Counted from the first letter of the stretch, positions 8,359 through 15,882 are shown. The stretch: 16,194 nucleotides of DNA from Clostridia bacterium (GCA_017454425.1 JAFTCZ010000020.1:1-16194), one strand, 5' to 3'. Numbers and translations are program-made. Notes: generated by a model not told the origin, from the sequence alone.

Positions 8359-8379
8359 TTATATATTAAATATATAATT
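8357..8379. promoter_or_regulatory. Perfect 23-bp AT palindrome between divergent promoters
   Basis: Two 11-base arms, AATTATATATT and AATATATAATT, flank a single central A with no mismatch. It abuts the -35 of proS and lies about 34 bases upstream of the rlmH -35. It contains no T-run after a GC stem, so it is not a terminator. Its position suits an UP element for proS or a binding site for a regulator of the divergent pair. Confidence 0.5.
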
Positions 8380-8412
8380 CTTAAATTTCTTGTACATATT
8401 TTTGTTACTATA

Positions 8413-8441
8413 TTTACAAAGAAATTTTTATATGCTAAAAT
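8413..8441 (+). promoter_or_regulatory. Extended -10 promoter of the rlmH unit
   Basis: TTTACA (8413-8418), a 17-base spacer, and TAAAAT (8436-8441) preceded by TGC, giving an extended -10. It reads into the 28-codon leader ORF and rlmH. Confidence 0.75.
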
Positions 8442-8465
8442 ACAAAAAACAGATGAGGATAAATA

Positions 8466-8552
8466 ATGGCAACACTAAAAGAAACAAGACAAGAAAACAA
8501 AACAAAAACCCTTGCAAAATCTCAAGTAAAACAAAGAGGTAAACATGCGTAA
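8466..8552 (+). CDS. 28-codon leader ORF overlapping the start of rlmH
   Basis: An ATG with GAGG seven bases upstream opens a 28-codon frame ending in TAA at 8550-8552, inside rlmH codons 2-3. The product would be a basic peptide rich in Lys, Thr and Gln, starting MATLKETRQE and ending KQRGKHA, with no hydrophobic segment. The rlmH Shine-Dalgarno (AGAGGT) lies within this frame, so ribosomes ending on the leader would stop 5 bases past the rlmH ATG, an arrangement that favours translational coupling. It is either a functional micropeptide or a translated leader. No family is recognised. Promoter, ribosome binding site and overlap support translation, but the size limits certainty. Confidence 0.55.
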   Translation: MATLKETRQENKTKTLAKSQVKQRGKHA

Positions 8553-9012
8553 AATATCTGTTGTTTGTGTTGGAAAATTAAAAGAAAAATATTGGCAAGC
8601 GGCTGTGGCGGAATATGCAAAAAGAATATCGCGTTTTGCCGAACTAACCATACACGAAATAGATGAAAGCAAAATAGTAGATACATCACCAGCTCTTGTT
8701 TTGCAAGCACTAGACAGCGAAGCACAAAAAATTAAGAGTATTGTTCAAAACAAAATTGTTATACCGTTGTGTATTGAAGGCAAACAGCAAGACAGTGTGC
8801 AATTTAGCAAAACTATCACCGATTTAACAGATAAGGGTGAATTGTGTTTTGTTATTGGCAGCAGTTATGGCTTGTCAGACAAAATAAAACACTTGGGAAC
8901 ACCTCTTTCTTTTGGCAAAATAACCCTTCCTCATCAACTTATGCGTGTTGTGTTGCTAGAACAAATTTATCGCGCTTTTACCATTCAAAACAACATCACT
9001 TATCACAAATAA
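8545..9012 (+). CDS. rlmH: 23S rRNA (pseudouridine1915-N3)-methyltransferase
   Basis: RlmH methylates N3 of pseudouridine 1915 in helix 69 of 23S rRNA on assembled 70S ribosomes, using S-adenosylmethionine. The 155-residue length matches the family. The C-terminal knotted SPOUT region is clear: the SAM-binding turn I-G-S-S-Y-G at 104-109 (the usual second Gly of the GG pair is Ser), TLPHQLMR at 127-134, EQIYRA at 139-144, and the terminal YHK. The N-terminal KISVVCVGKLKEKYW is also typical. AGAGGT stands four bases before the ATG. Transcribed divergently from proS and ended by a hairpin built from two TACTATGCA repeats. Confidence 0.97.
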   Translation: MRKISVVCVGKLKEKYWQAAVAEYAKRISRFAELTIHEIDESKIVDTSPALVLQALDSEAQKIKSIVQNKIVIPLCIEGKQQDSVQFSKTITDLTDKGELCFVIGSSYGLSDKIKHLGTPLSFGKITLPHQLMRVVLLEQIYRAFTIQNNITYHK

Positions 9013-9014
9013 AT

Positions 9015-9056
9015 AGTACTATGCACTAAAAATTGTGGTGCATAGTACTTGTTTTT
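9015..9056 (+). terminator. Terminator of rlmH made from an inverted pair of TACTATGCA repeats
   Basis: A perfect 12-bp stem, AGTACTATGCAC (9015-9026) with GTGCATAGTACT (9038-9049), has an 11-base loop and is followed by TGTTTTTG. It begins two bases after the rlmH stop codon. Confidence 0.75.
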
Positions 9057-9124
9057 GGTATGCATAGTATTAATTTTTTGTATTTTTATGCTTATTATTT
9101 ATCAATTTTACAATACTATGCACA
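9015..9124. repeat. Cluster of four TACTATGCA repeats in inverted pairs
   Basis: Exact copies lie at 9017-9025 (+), 9039-9047 (-), 9061-9069 (-) and 9114-9122 (+). The first two form the rlmH terminator. The last two can pair as TGCATAGTATT and AATACTATGCA (11 bp) across about 40 bases of AT-rich sequence. The cluster fills the gap between the convergent rlmH and groEL genes and contains no credible ORF. Other copies lie at 3409 and 15300. Confidence 0.75.
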
Positions 9125-9127
9125 AAC

Positions 9128-9154
9128 AAAAAAGGCCACTTTTTGTGGTCTTTT

Positions 9155-9156
<2 letters not shown>
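9128..9156 (-). terminator. Intrinsic terminator of groESL
   Basis: The arms AAAAAAGGCCAC and GTGGTCTTTTTT form 12 pairs (one G.T) around a five-T loop. On the minus strand it overlaps the groEL stop codon at 9155-9157. The flanking A and T runs would let it also stop any rlmH read-through. Confidence 0.85.
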
Positions 9157-11070
<1,914 letters not shown>

Positions 11071-11102
11071 TTCTTTCTCCTCAAATCTTTTTGATTATAT
11101 TA

Positions 11103-11133
11103 ATTTTAGCACAGATTTTTGCATTTGTGTCAA
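11103..11133 (-). promoter_or_regulatory. groES promoter with a degenerate CIRCE-like inverted repeat
   Basis: On the minus strand TTGACA (11128-11133) is followed by TGC-TAAAAT (-10 at 11103-11108). The spacer is 19 bases, longer than ideal but helped by the extended -10. A second TATAAT lies at 11094-11099 without a good -35. Overlapping both boxes is an imperfect inverted repeat, TTAGCACAG (11106-11114), 10 bases, TTGTGTCAA (11125-11133). Its left half matches 7 of 9 bases of the HrcA operator CIRCE (TTAGCACTC-N9-GAGTGCTAA); the right half matches only about 5 of 9. A canonical CIRCE is absent. Confidence 0.5.
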
Positions 11134-11190
11134 TAGTTGTTCGCTTTTTTTGTATTTTTTTAAGTTTTTTATCATAAATTGATATAAAAC

Positions 11191-11949
11191 ATGAAAAAAT
11201 CACCTTATAATTACTTAAAAATTAGTACTCACCCACATTTTTCGGTCAAACAAAAAATACAAATCTTTGTTCGTGTTATAATTTTTATCATATCAATTGT
11301 TTTTTGTGTCGTTTTGCTGTCTTTTGCTTTTGGAATATCTTTTTTCGAATGTCGACACAACACTTTTTTGTCTTGTGATTATTATATAGTTTATGCAACA
11401 CCCCAAGAACAAAATTTAGAAAGTGCCACCCAACTATCCGAACAATTAAAAACGCGCGGGGCTGGCGGAAATGTTTTTGAGCTGGACCAAAAATACTGTG
11501 TTGCATTATCCATTTATAAAAATAATGAGGACGCAAATTTAATAATAGAAAATCTTAAAAATCAAAATATTGATTGCAATTTAATAAAAACTTCTATAAC
11601 AGCAAAAGCAGCAAACTTAAATCAAAGCCAAAAAAATGATTTTGTTAAATTGTTTAATTTTAATGTGCATATCATTGACCAAATATTAACAAACATCGAA
11701 AAACTTGAACAAAATAAAACAACCGATGTTGATGTGCGCATAAACATTTTTACTTTTTACACTCAATATCAAAATATTTCCATTAAATACAAAACCTTAA
11801 ATGATGGTGTTTTTGAAACATATCTAAATAAAATGTCAAATATTGAAAGTTTGTTGTATTTGTTGTCACAAGAAAACCGCAACAGTGTTGTTAAATATGT
11901 TTGTGTTGTACGAAACTTTTTATTTCGTATCATTGAAGAGTTAAAATAA
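11191..11949 (+). CDS. Single-pass membrane protein with a SPOR-like domain
   Basis: A 252-residue protein with a short basic N-terminus, one transmembrane segment (about 25-47), and an outer part beginning with a SPOR-like fold at about 63-133: a YYIVYA strand, a helix containing SATQLSEQLKTRG, strands around GNVFELDQKYCVALSIY, and a second helix EDANLIIENLK. SPOR domains bind denuded peptidoglycan at division or sporulation septa, so a cell-wall or sporulation role is reasonable but inferred. Residues 150-252 are helical and unrecognised. Translation start is odd: an in-frame TAA stands two codons before the ATG, no Shine-Dalgarno is visible, and the only promoter-like pair (TTGTAT-17-CATAAA, 11150-11178) would leave a leader of about 6 bases. 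It may be leaderless or poorly translated. Transcribed divergently from groES. Confidence 0.75.
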   Translation: MKKSPYNYLKISTHPHFSVKQKIQIFVRVIIFIISIVFCVVLLSFAFGISFFECRHNTFLSCDYYIVYATPQEQNLESATQLSEQLKTRGAGGNVFELDQKYCVALSIYKNNEDANLIIENLKNQNIDCNLIKTSITAKAANLNQSQKNDFVKLFNFNVHIIDQILTNIEKLEQNKTTDVDVRINIFTFYTQYQNISIKYKTLNDGVFETYLNKMSNIESLLYLLSQENRNSVVKYVCVVRNFLFRIIEELK

Positions 11950-11969
11950 AAAAGAGGGTGCCCTCTTTT
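11948..11969. terminator. Bidirectional terminator shared by convergent genes
   Basis: AAAAGAGG and CCTCTTTT pair around GTGC, flanked by A and T runs. It serves the SPOR-like gene on the plus strand and, overlapping its stop codon, the 41-codon gene on the minus strand. Confidence 0.75.
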
Positions 11970-12093
11970 ATCTCGCCAACTGTGCACGCATTTGCTCACG
12001 CAGTTTTGCATCTATCCTTCTTATGTCATTATCTGCCATCAACAATTTGTTGGCGCGAATATTACTTACAATATCATTTGCTGTTTTTGTCAT
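11968..12093 (-). CDS. 41-residue charged small protein, unknown function
   Basis: An ATG-to-TAA frame of 41 codons. The product starts MTKTANDIVSNIRANK and ends REQMRAQLAR. It is rich in Arg, Lys, Asp and Ala, has no cysteine and no hydrophobic segment, and is likely one or two amphipathic helices. Support for a real gene is unusually strong for the size: GGAG eight bases before the ATG, a near-perfect promoter upstream (TTGACT-17-TATAAT with extended TG), and a terminator overlapping the stop codon. I recognise no family. A small regulator or a protein or nucleic-acid binding peptide would fit the charge pattern, but that is only a guess. Confidence 0.75.
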   Translation of the reverse strand: MTKTANDIVSNIRANKLLMADNDIRRIDAKLREQMRAQLAR

Positions 12094-12120
12094 ATACAAA
12101 CTCCGTACTCAATATGGTTT

Positions 12121-12149
12121 ATTATATCACAAAAAACAATTTTAGTCAA
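12121..12149 (-). promoter_or_regulatory. Promoter of the 41-codon gene
   Basis: On the minus strand TTGACT (12144-12149), a 17-base spacer, and TATAAT (12121-12126) preceded by TGA, i.e. an extended -10. It is one of the best promoters in the window. The start codon is 27 bases past the -10. Confidence 0.82.
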
Positions 12150-12193
12150 ACATATCAAATAATCTTTAATACCAAAAAGAATTTTAACAGCAC

Positions 12194-12222
12194 TAGACAA
12201 ACACTAATTTTTGTTGTATAAT
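12194..12222 (+). promoter_or_regulatory. Promoter of tRNA-Leu
   Basis: TAGACA (12194-12199), a 17-base spacer, and a perfect TATAAT (12217-12222). The mature tRNA begins 10 bases after the -10, so the precursor has only a few extra 5' bases for RNase P to remove. Confidence 0.75.
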
Positions 12223-12232
12223 TTTTTATTAT

Positions 12233-12315
12233 GCGACTGTGGCGGAATTGGCAGACGCGCACGGTTCAGGTCCGTGTGGGAAACCATGAAGGTTCAAATC
12301 CTTTCAGTCGCACCA
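12233..12315 (+). tRNA. tRNA-Leu, anticodon CAG
   Basis: The acceptor arms GCGACTG and CAGTCGC pair perfectly, the discriminator base is A, and CCA is encoded (12313-12315). The anticodon stem CACGG/CCGTG encloses the loop TTCAGGT, giving anticodon CAG for CUG codons. The long variable arm (TGG-GAAA-CCA) is the class II form expected of leucine tRNAs. The T-arm has the TTCAAAT loop and one G.T pair. Single tRNA with its own promoter and terminator. Confidence 0.96.
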
Positions 12316-12322
12316 AAAAAAG

Positions 12323-12352
12323 CAAACTCGCGTTTTGGGGTTTGTTTTTTTT
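12323..12352 (+). terminator. Terminator of tRNA-Leu
   Basis: CAAACTC (12323-12329) pairs with GGGTTTG (12338-12344) and is followed by eight T, eight bases after the CCA end. Confidence 0.75.
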
Positions 12353-12421
12353 CTTAGTTTATCAAAAAAACTTGCAAAAAGATATATCAAGGTTTTGCAC
12401 ATAATAAAACTGCATTTTTGT

Positions 12422-12450
12422 TTGACAATGGATTATATATATATTAAAAT
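12422..12450 (+). promoter_or_regulatory. Promoter of the three-gene membrane operon
   Basis: A perfect TTGACA (12422-12427), a 17-base spacer containing an alternating AT run, and TAAAAT (12445-12450). The first start codon is 26 bases after the -10. Between the tRNA terminator and this promoter I see only AT-rich sequence. Confidence 0.82.
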
Positions 12451-12476
12451 GAATTATACTAAAATAGGAGTTTTTA

Positions 12477-13127
12477 ATGGAAGAGAATGACAATTTGACA
12501 CAGACTCAGCCCGAGATTGCCGAGCCTAATGCAGATGTTGGCACAACCGCTGAAGAACCCGCTTCTGATGTTACCCCAGCCCCACAGGCCGAAGTTGTGC
12601 AAACATCTGTCGATTCCCCTGTTGTGCAAAAATCAATCTTTAATGAAGATGAGCCTATTGCCACACCTGGTGATGTTGCAAAAAAAATGCATACCGACCA
12701 TTTTGCCGTCATAATGAACAAGCTTGCAATTTTTGCTATGATTGCATCAATTCTTATTATGATTGGACAAGTTGTTGCTTTTGTTGCAGCAGGTCTTGGA
12801 ATATTCATTTTTCTCATGTTTTTGATTGTTATTACAGTTGGAACTATGGGTATTGTTTTGTTAGACCCAACAGTACAAAGATGGTGGGGATATATCCAGC
12901 ATTTTGATGAAGTAACAGACAAAATCAAACAAGTTTTTGACTTTTTGTACATGATTTTACCTTACCTGGCAGCCGTTGGTATTGTTGGCGCTGTTATTTC
13001 ACTTATTTGTTTTGGCACAAACAAAGCCTATGCGCACCCTACGCGTAAGGTAATGGCAATTATCTCTATTGTGGTATTAGTTTTTGCCTTTATATTTGGC
13101 TTGAGAGTAATGGGAGGTGCAGCATGA
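12477..13127 (+). CDS. Four-helix membrane protein with an acidic Pro/Thr-rich cytoplasmic tail
   Basis: A 216-residue protein not assigned to a family. Residues 1-75 are acidic and rich in Pro, Thr, Val and Ala, probably disordered. Four hydrophobic helices follow at about 82-104, 106-130, 154-180 and 190-209. Between helices 2 and 3 lies a loop with a WW pair (136-137) and several acidic residues. The start has AGGAG six bases upstream and a consensus promoter close by. The last four bases overlap the next ATG (ATGA), so the two are translationally coupled. It could anchor or regulate the two downstream products. Confidence 0.82.
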   Translation: MEENDNLTQTQPEIAEPNADVGTTAEEPASDVTPAPQAEVVQTSVDSPVVQKSIFNEDEPIATPGDVAKKMHTDHFAVIMNKLAIFAMIASILIMIGQVVAFVAAGLGIFIFLMFLIVITVGTMGIVLLDPTVQRWWGYIQHFDEVTDKIKQVFDFLYMILPYLAAVGIVGAVISLICFGTNKAYAHPTRKVMAIISIVVLVFAFIFGLRVMGGAA

Positions 13128-13636
13128 ACAAATTATTATTAAAAGTAATGAATCCTCAACACAATGGCACCATTATTTATATTAACAACGAAATTGCAAA
13201 ACCAACAAAAGATAAAAATGGTCACGAAACATATGAGTACGAGACAAGCGCCAATAGCGTAGATGTCAGCCTTTATAAATATCTTGAGGTAAACAGCGCC
13301 GCATATTTCTTTTGGCAAATATTATTTTATATTATCAGTATTTTTGGGCTTTTTGACAAGCGTCCTGATAAAGGGTGCGTAGTTCTTAAGTACCACGCAA
13401 CTATTACCCTAAATGGTGGCACCGAAGTTGTTATGCGTGTAAACAAAAGTAAAAAAGATGTAACAGCCGTGCAACTAGAAACTGCAACCGAAGTCGTTGA
13501 ACACGAAAATGTTAAAATGACCGACAAAAAAGCAAAGAAAAAACTTAAGGGACTAAAGGTAACAAAAATTGCCTTGTTTATTGCCTTTGTGGTGGGCCTA
13601 GCATTTTTGGCAACAAGCATTATGGGAGGATTGTAA
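13124..13636 (+). CDS. Small membrane-associated protein of unknown function
   Basis: A 170-residue protein that I do not recognise. A beta-rich N-terminal part (1-55) is followed by a hydrophobic aromatic segment (about 59-77), a second beta-like and Lys-rich region (85-145), and a C-terminal transmembrane helix (about 146-166) ending MGGL. The layout suggests two halves of a membrane-bound beta domain with a hydrophobic hairpin or helix between them. GGGAGGT lies five bases before the ATG, inside the end of the upstream gene. The next gene starts two bases after its stop. Confidence 0.82.
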   Translation: MNKLLLKVMNPQHNGTIIYINNEIAKPTKDKNGHETYEYETSANSVDVSLYKYLEVNSAAYFFWQILFYIISIFGLFDKRPDKGCVVLKYHATITLNGGTEVVMRVNKSKKDVTAVQLETATEVVEHENVKMTDKKAKKKLKGLKVTKIALFIAFVVGLAFLATSIMGGL

Positions 13637-13638
13637 TT

Positions 13639-14136
13639 ATGAAATTATTTGTAAAAAACAAATTTATATCTCTTGGCGGAAGTTCTTTTGTATTAGATGA
13701 AAACAACGAAAAAGTTTTTAGGGTTAAAGGAAAACTCTTTTCACCAACACGCAAGAAAAAAATTTATGACATGGACGGCGAATTGCAATACATTGTACGA
13801 AACAAATTTTGGAAATTGTTCAAAACCAGCACATTAATTTATGATGCAGATAATGATTTGGTTGGAAAATTAAGCAACAGTGACTTTGACTTTAAGAACA
13901 AGTTTGTGCTTGAAGGTGACAAAGATGATATCACAATTTCTGGTAACTTAATTCAATTTCCAAACATCAAACTTCAGGTTACAAAAAATGACAAGGTGAT
14001 CGGTACAATCACAAAAGACTTTAACTTGTTTCGCGACACTTTTTCTATTGATGTAAATGAGATGGATGATGCAGCATTTTTGGTAGCACTTGTTATCTCT
14101 ATCGACAATATTTGGGACAACAGAAATAGAACATAA
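13639..14136 (+). CDS. LURP-one-related (LOR/YxjI-type) protein
   Basis: A 165-residue protein matching the LOR family, whose fold is a twelve-strand beta barrel around a helix, related to Tubby and phospholipid scramblases. The recognisable pattern is a series of beta hairpins: a KLFVKNKFISLG-like start, FRVKGKLFSPTRKKKIYDMDG at about 27-47, a second round with LIYDADNDLVGKL (66-78), then VIGTITKDF and RDTFSIDV. The family's final hydrophobic helix is present as AAFLVALVISID (145-156). Bacterial members are mostly uncharacterised; lipid or membrane binding is the common proposal. GGGAGG precedes the ATG. Last gene of an operon whose other products are membrane proteins, which fits a membrane-associated complex. 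Confidence 0.85.
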   Translation: MKLFVKNKFISLGGSSFVLDENNEKVFRVKGKLFSPTRKKKIYDMDGELQYIVRNKFWKLFKTSTLIYDADNDLVGKLSNSDFDFKNKFVLEGDKDDITISGNLIQFPNIKLQVTKNDKVIGTITKDFNLFRDTFSIDVNEMDDAAFLVALVISIDNIWDNRNRT

Positions 14137-14151
14137 ATTTTAACAAAAGAC

Positions 14152-14177
14152 AAAAAGGCACCACACGGTGTTTTTTT
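14152..14177 (+). terminator. Terminator of the membrane operon
   Basis: AAAAAGGCACC pairs with GGTGTTTTTTT (two G.T pairs) around the loop ACAC, and a seven-T run closes it. It starts 15 bases after the LOR stop codon. Confidence 0.75.
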
Positions 14178-14220
14178 GTTTTTATTTTGAAAATTTTGTC
14201 AAAAATTTTAAGTTTGATTA

Positions 14221-14249
14221 TTGACTTTTTGGCCCAAGTATTGCACAAT
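14221..14249 (+). promoter_or_regulatory. Probable promoter of the P-loop gene
   Basis: TTGACT (14221-14226), a 17-base spacer, and CACAAT (14244-14249). The -10 is only 4 of 6. An upstream ATG at 14248 lies inside it, which supports the later GTG as the start codon. Confidence 0.5.
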
Positions 14250-14292
14250 GATTTTGATAACAAAAAAAATAACAAGAAAGGGGGTGCAAAAA

Positions 14293-15291
14293 GTGTTTAA
14301 TAAAAGAAAAAAACAAAAAAAGGTTGTTGGTATCGAAAAAAATCTGCAAGGGTTGCAGCAAGCACACACACACGAAACAGCACTTGCGCAATCAATTGTG
14401 TTGATTGGCCCGCAAGATGTGGGCAAAAGTGTTTTGGCAAAAAATTTTGCAAGAAAATATGGTTTGTTGTATGTTAATATGCAAGAAGTAAGACATTGTG
14501 ATATAGACATTCAAAAAATAAAAAGAAATGTTTCGTTGTACAATTTGTACAGCAAGCAATCAAAATTTCAGGACCGCAGCAGTGCCGCAAAAAGATATGC
14601 ACAATATGCCGGTATCGAGCGTCACAATCTTGCCTTTCGAGAAGCTTTTCCTAATGTGCCAAACTACGAACTACTGGGTGCAAACAATGACAAACTATTT
14701 GAGATGTTAAAATACATACCTACTTTTGCAAAAGATGATATTTGCACACATGTATACAAACAACAATATGATGACTTAATTTTTGACCGCATCACACAAT
14801 CTATTAACACTCCTTGCGTAATTGACATGACAACAAGTGGCCCAATAAGACTTACAAAAGAGTACAACAAACGCATACCTGTTTTGTTGGCCGAATATGA
14901 TAGAACAAAATATAATGAATGCCAACCTTTGACCAATTATCTGCAGCGTTGCCAAATGGATATTAATGATGTATTGGCAGCACACGAAAAAGCTGACGCA
15001 CAGTTTATTCACAACATAAAAAGTTATGGCAATGTTATTGCACTAGAATATCCACAAAACAAAACACCAAAACTAGACACAATAAACAGCCATTATCTAA
15101 ACAGCGGACAATACGAAAAACTTGCACACAACAATATTATAACAGCCGACTTTATCTCAACCGACAGCAATGGCTGTAGTGTACTAGACAAACAAAAACT
15201 AACCGAGTGTATGGATATTATGGCAAGCATTGTTTATGACAACAACCCAGATATTTTTAAGGCCAAAAAAGAAATAGAATTGGCATTCTAA
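14293..15291 (+). CDS. P-loop NTPase, distantly shikimate-kinase-like
   Basis: A 332-residue cytoplasmic protein starting at GTG, chosen because AAAGGGGG lies eight bases upstream; earlier TTG and ATG codons lack a site and overlap the promoter. After a very basic start (NKRKKQKK) comes a Walker A, G39-P-Q-D-V-G44-K45-S46, in the strand-loop-helix setting SIVLIGPQDVGKSVLAKNFARKYGLLYV. This resembles the start of shikimate kinase and other small-molecule kinases. A later VIDMTTSGP (176-184) sits where shikimate kinase has its Gly-rich substrate loop, but the substrate Asp pair and the GGG are missing. About 110 extra residues separate the two. It binds nucleotide almost certainly; kinase activity and substrate are unknown. 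Single-gene unit with its own promoter and terminator. Confidence 0.8.
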   Translation: MFNKRKKQKKVVGIEKNLQGLQQAHTHETALAQSIVLIGPQDVGKSVLAKNFARKYGLLYVNMQEVRHCDIDIQKIKRNVSLYNLYSKQSKFQDRSSAAKRYAQYAGIERHNLAFREAFPNVPNYELLGANNDKLFEMLKYIPTFAKDDICTHVYKQQYDDLIFDRITQSINTPCVIDMTTSGPIRLTKEYNKRIPVLLAEYDRTKYNECQPLTNYLQRCQMDINDVLAAHEKADAQFIHNIKSYGNVIALEYPQNKTPKLDTINSHYLNSGQYEKLAHNNIITADFISTDSNGCSVLDKQKLTECMDIMASIVYDNNPDIFKAKKEIELAF

Positions 15292-15297
15292 AAAATA

Positions 15298-15330
15298 AAT
15301 ACTATGCACACAGCATAGTATTGTTTTTTA
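15298..15330 (+). terminator. Terminator of the P-loop gene made from an inverted TACTATGCA pair
   Basis: AATACTATGC (15298-15307) pairs perfectly over 10 bp with GCATAGTATT (15313-15322) around ACACA, then G and six T. It lies seven bases after the stop codon. It uses the same repeat as the rlmH terminator. Confidence 0.78.
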
Positions 15331-15351
15331 TTTATAAAACTTTTTGTTTAC

Positions 15352-15380
15352 AAAAAAAATGAGGTTTACCTCATCTTTTT
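15352..15380 (-). terminator. Terminator of the 161-residue gene
   Basis: ATGAGG and CCTCAT pair around TTTA, with A and T runs on either side (one bulged C). The stop codon at 15366-15368 lies in the loop. Confidence 0.78.
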
Positions 15381-15851
15381 TGTTAATGTAGGGCTATCTG
15401 CTTTTTCGGCAGCAAGAATACCCTGCACAAATTGTCTTTGTTTTATTGTGTGCAAAGTTTCGGCATTGCATTTTTTGCAGTCATCTATCTTTTCTTGAAC
15501 TTTTGCATCTCTTGCAAAGAAAGGTGCTAATATTGCATTTGCCTCTTTTATTGTTTTTACTTGCTTTAGTTGGTCAGCCACATAATAATCCTCAAGTCTT
15601 TTAACAGTAGCATTAAGAGTTGTTTGCAAGCCAACATTGTTGTTTACAAATTTATTGTTTTCAAATATGATTGATTCATAAATTTTTTTGTCTTTTGGGC
15701 TTTCCTCAAAAAAGTCTGGGCCCAAAGTTCTGCCTGCCACAAAATGCTTGCCATTGTCAAAAGGACGAATTTTGTATTGGCATATTGATAATAATTCGAT
15801 AAAATCTTCAAAAGTGTCACGGTTTGCATGAGCCATAATTTCGTTGTTCAT
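15366..15851 (-). CDS. Uncharacterised 161-residue protein
   Basis: I do not recognise this protein. It is soluble-looking, with no signal peptide or membrane helix. An N-terminal part (1-65) mixes strands and helices and includes a LGPDFFEE segment at 43-50. From about 75 to 150 it is helical and highly charged, with C125-x-x-C128 inside that region. The C-terminal end is basic (LTKKMR). The start was set by GAGG nine bases before the ATG; the frame continues upstream, but those codons overlap the promoter. It has an extended -10 promoter and its own terminator, so it is a single-gene unit transcribed away from yabP. Confidence 0.75.
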   Translation of the reverse strand: MNNEIMAHANRDTFEDFIELLSICQYKIRPFDNGKHFVAGRTLGPDFFEESPKDKKIYESIIFENNKFVNNNVGLQTTLNATVKRLEDYYVADQLKQVKTIKEANAILAPFFARDAKVQEKIDDCKKCNAETLHTIKQRQFVQGILAAEKADSPTLTKKMR

Positions 15852-15882
15852 AATTATTTGCCTCACTTTTATTTGTTTGTCT

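Noticed and set aside
9015..9124. CRISPR array or MITE made of the TACTATGCA copies
   Set aside because: The repeats are too short, irregularly spaced and in mixed orientation for CRISPR. No target-site duplication or longer terminal inverted repeat is visible for a MITE.
12353..12421. Inverted TGCAAAA/TTTTGCA between the tRNA terminator and the next promoter
   Set aside because: Only 7 bp in AT-rich sequence with no T-run or gene-related position; likely chance.
12506..12952. Open frame of 148 codons on the minus strand opposite the four-helix membrane gene
   Set aside because: No ribosome binding site; the plus-strand gene has a promoter, Shine-Dalgarno and operon coupling.
14221..14292. 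TTG or ATG starts adding up to 24 residues to the P-loop protein
   Set aside because: They coincide with the -35 and -10 boxes of the likely promoter. The GTG at 14293 has AAAGGGGG at ideal spacing.
14293..15291. Shikimate kinase or zeta-toxin annotation for the P-loop protein
   Set aside because: Only the Walker A region is similar. The shikimate-binding residues and the Gly-rich loop are missing, and there is no antitoxin-like partner gene.
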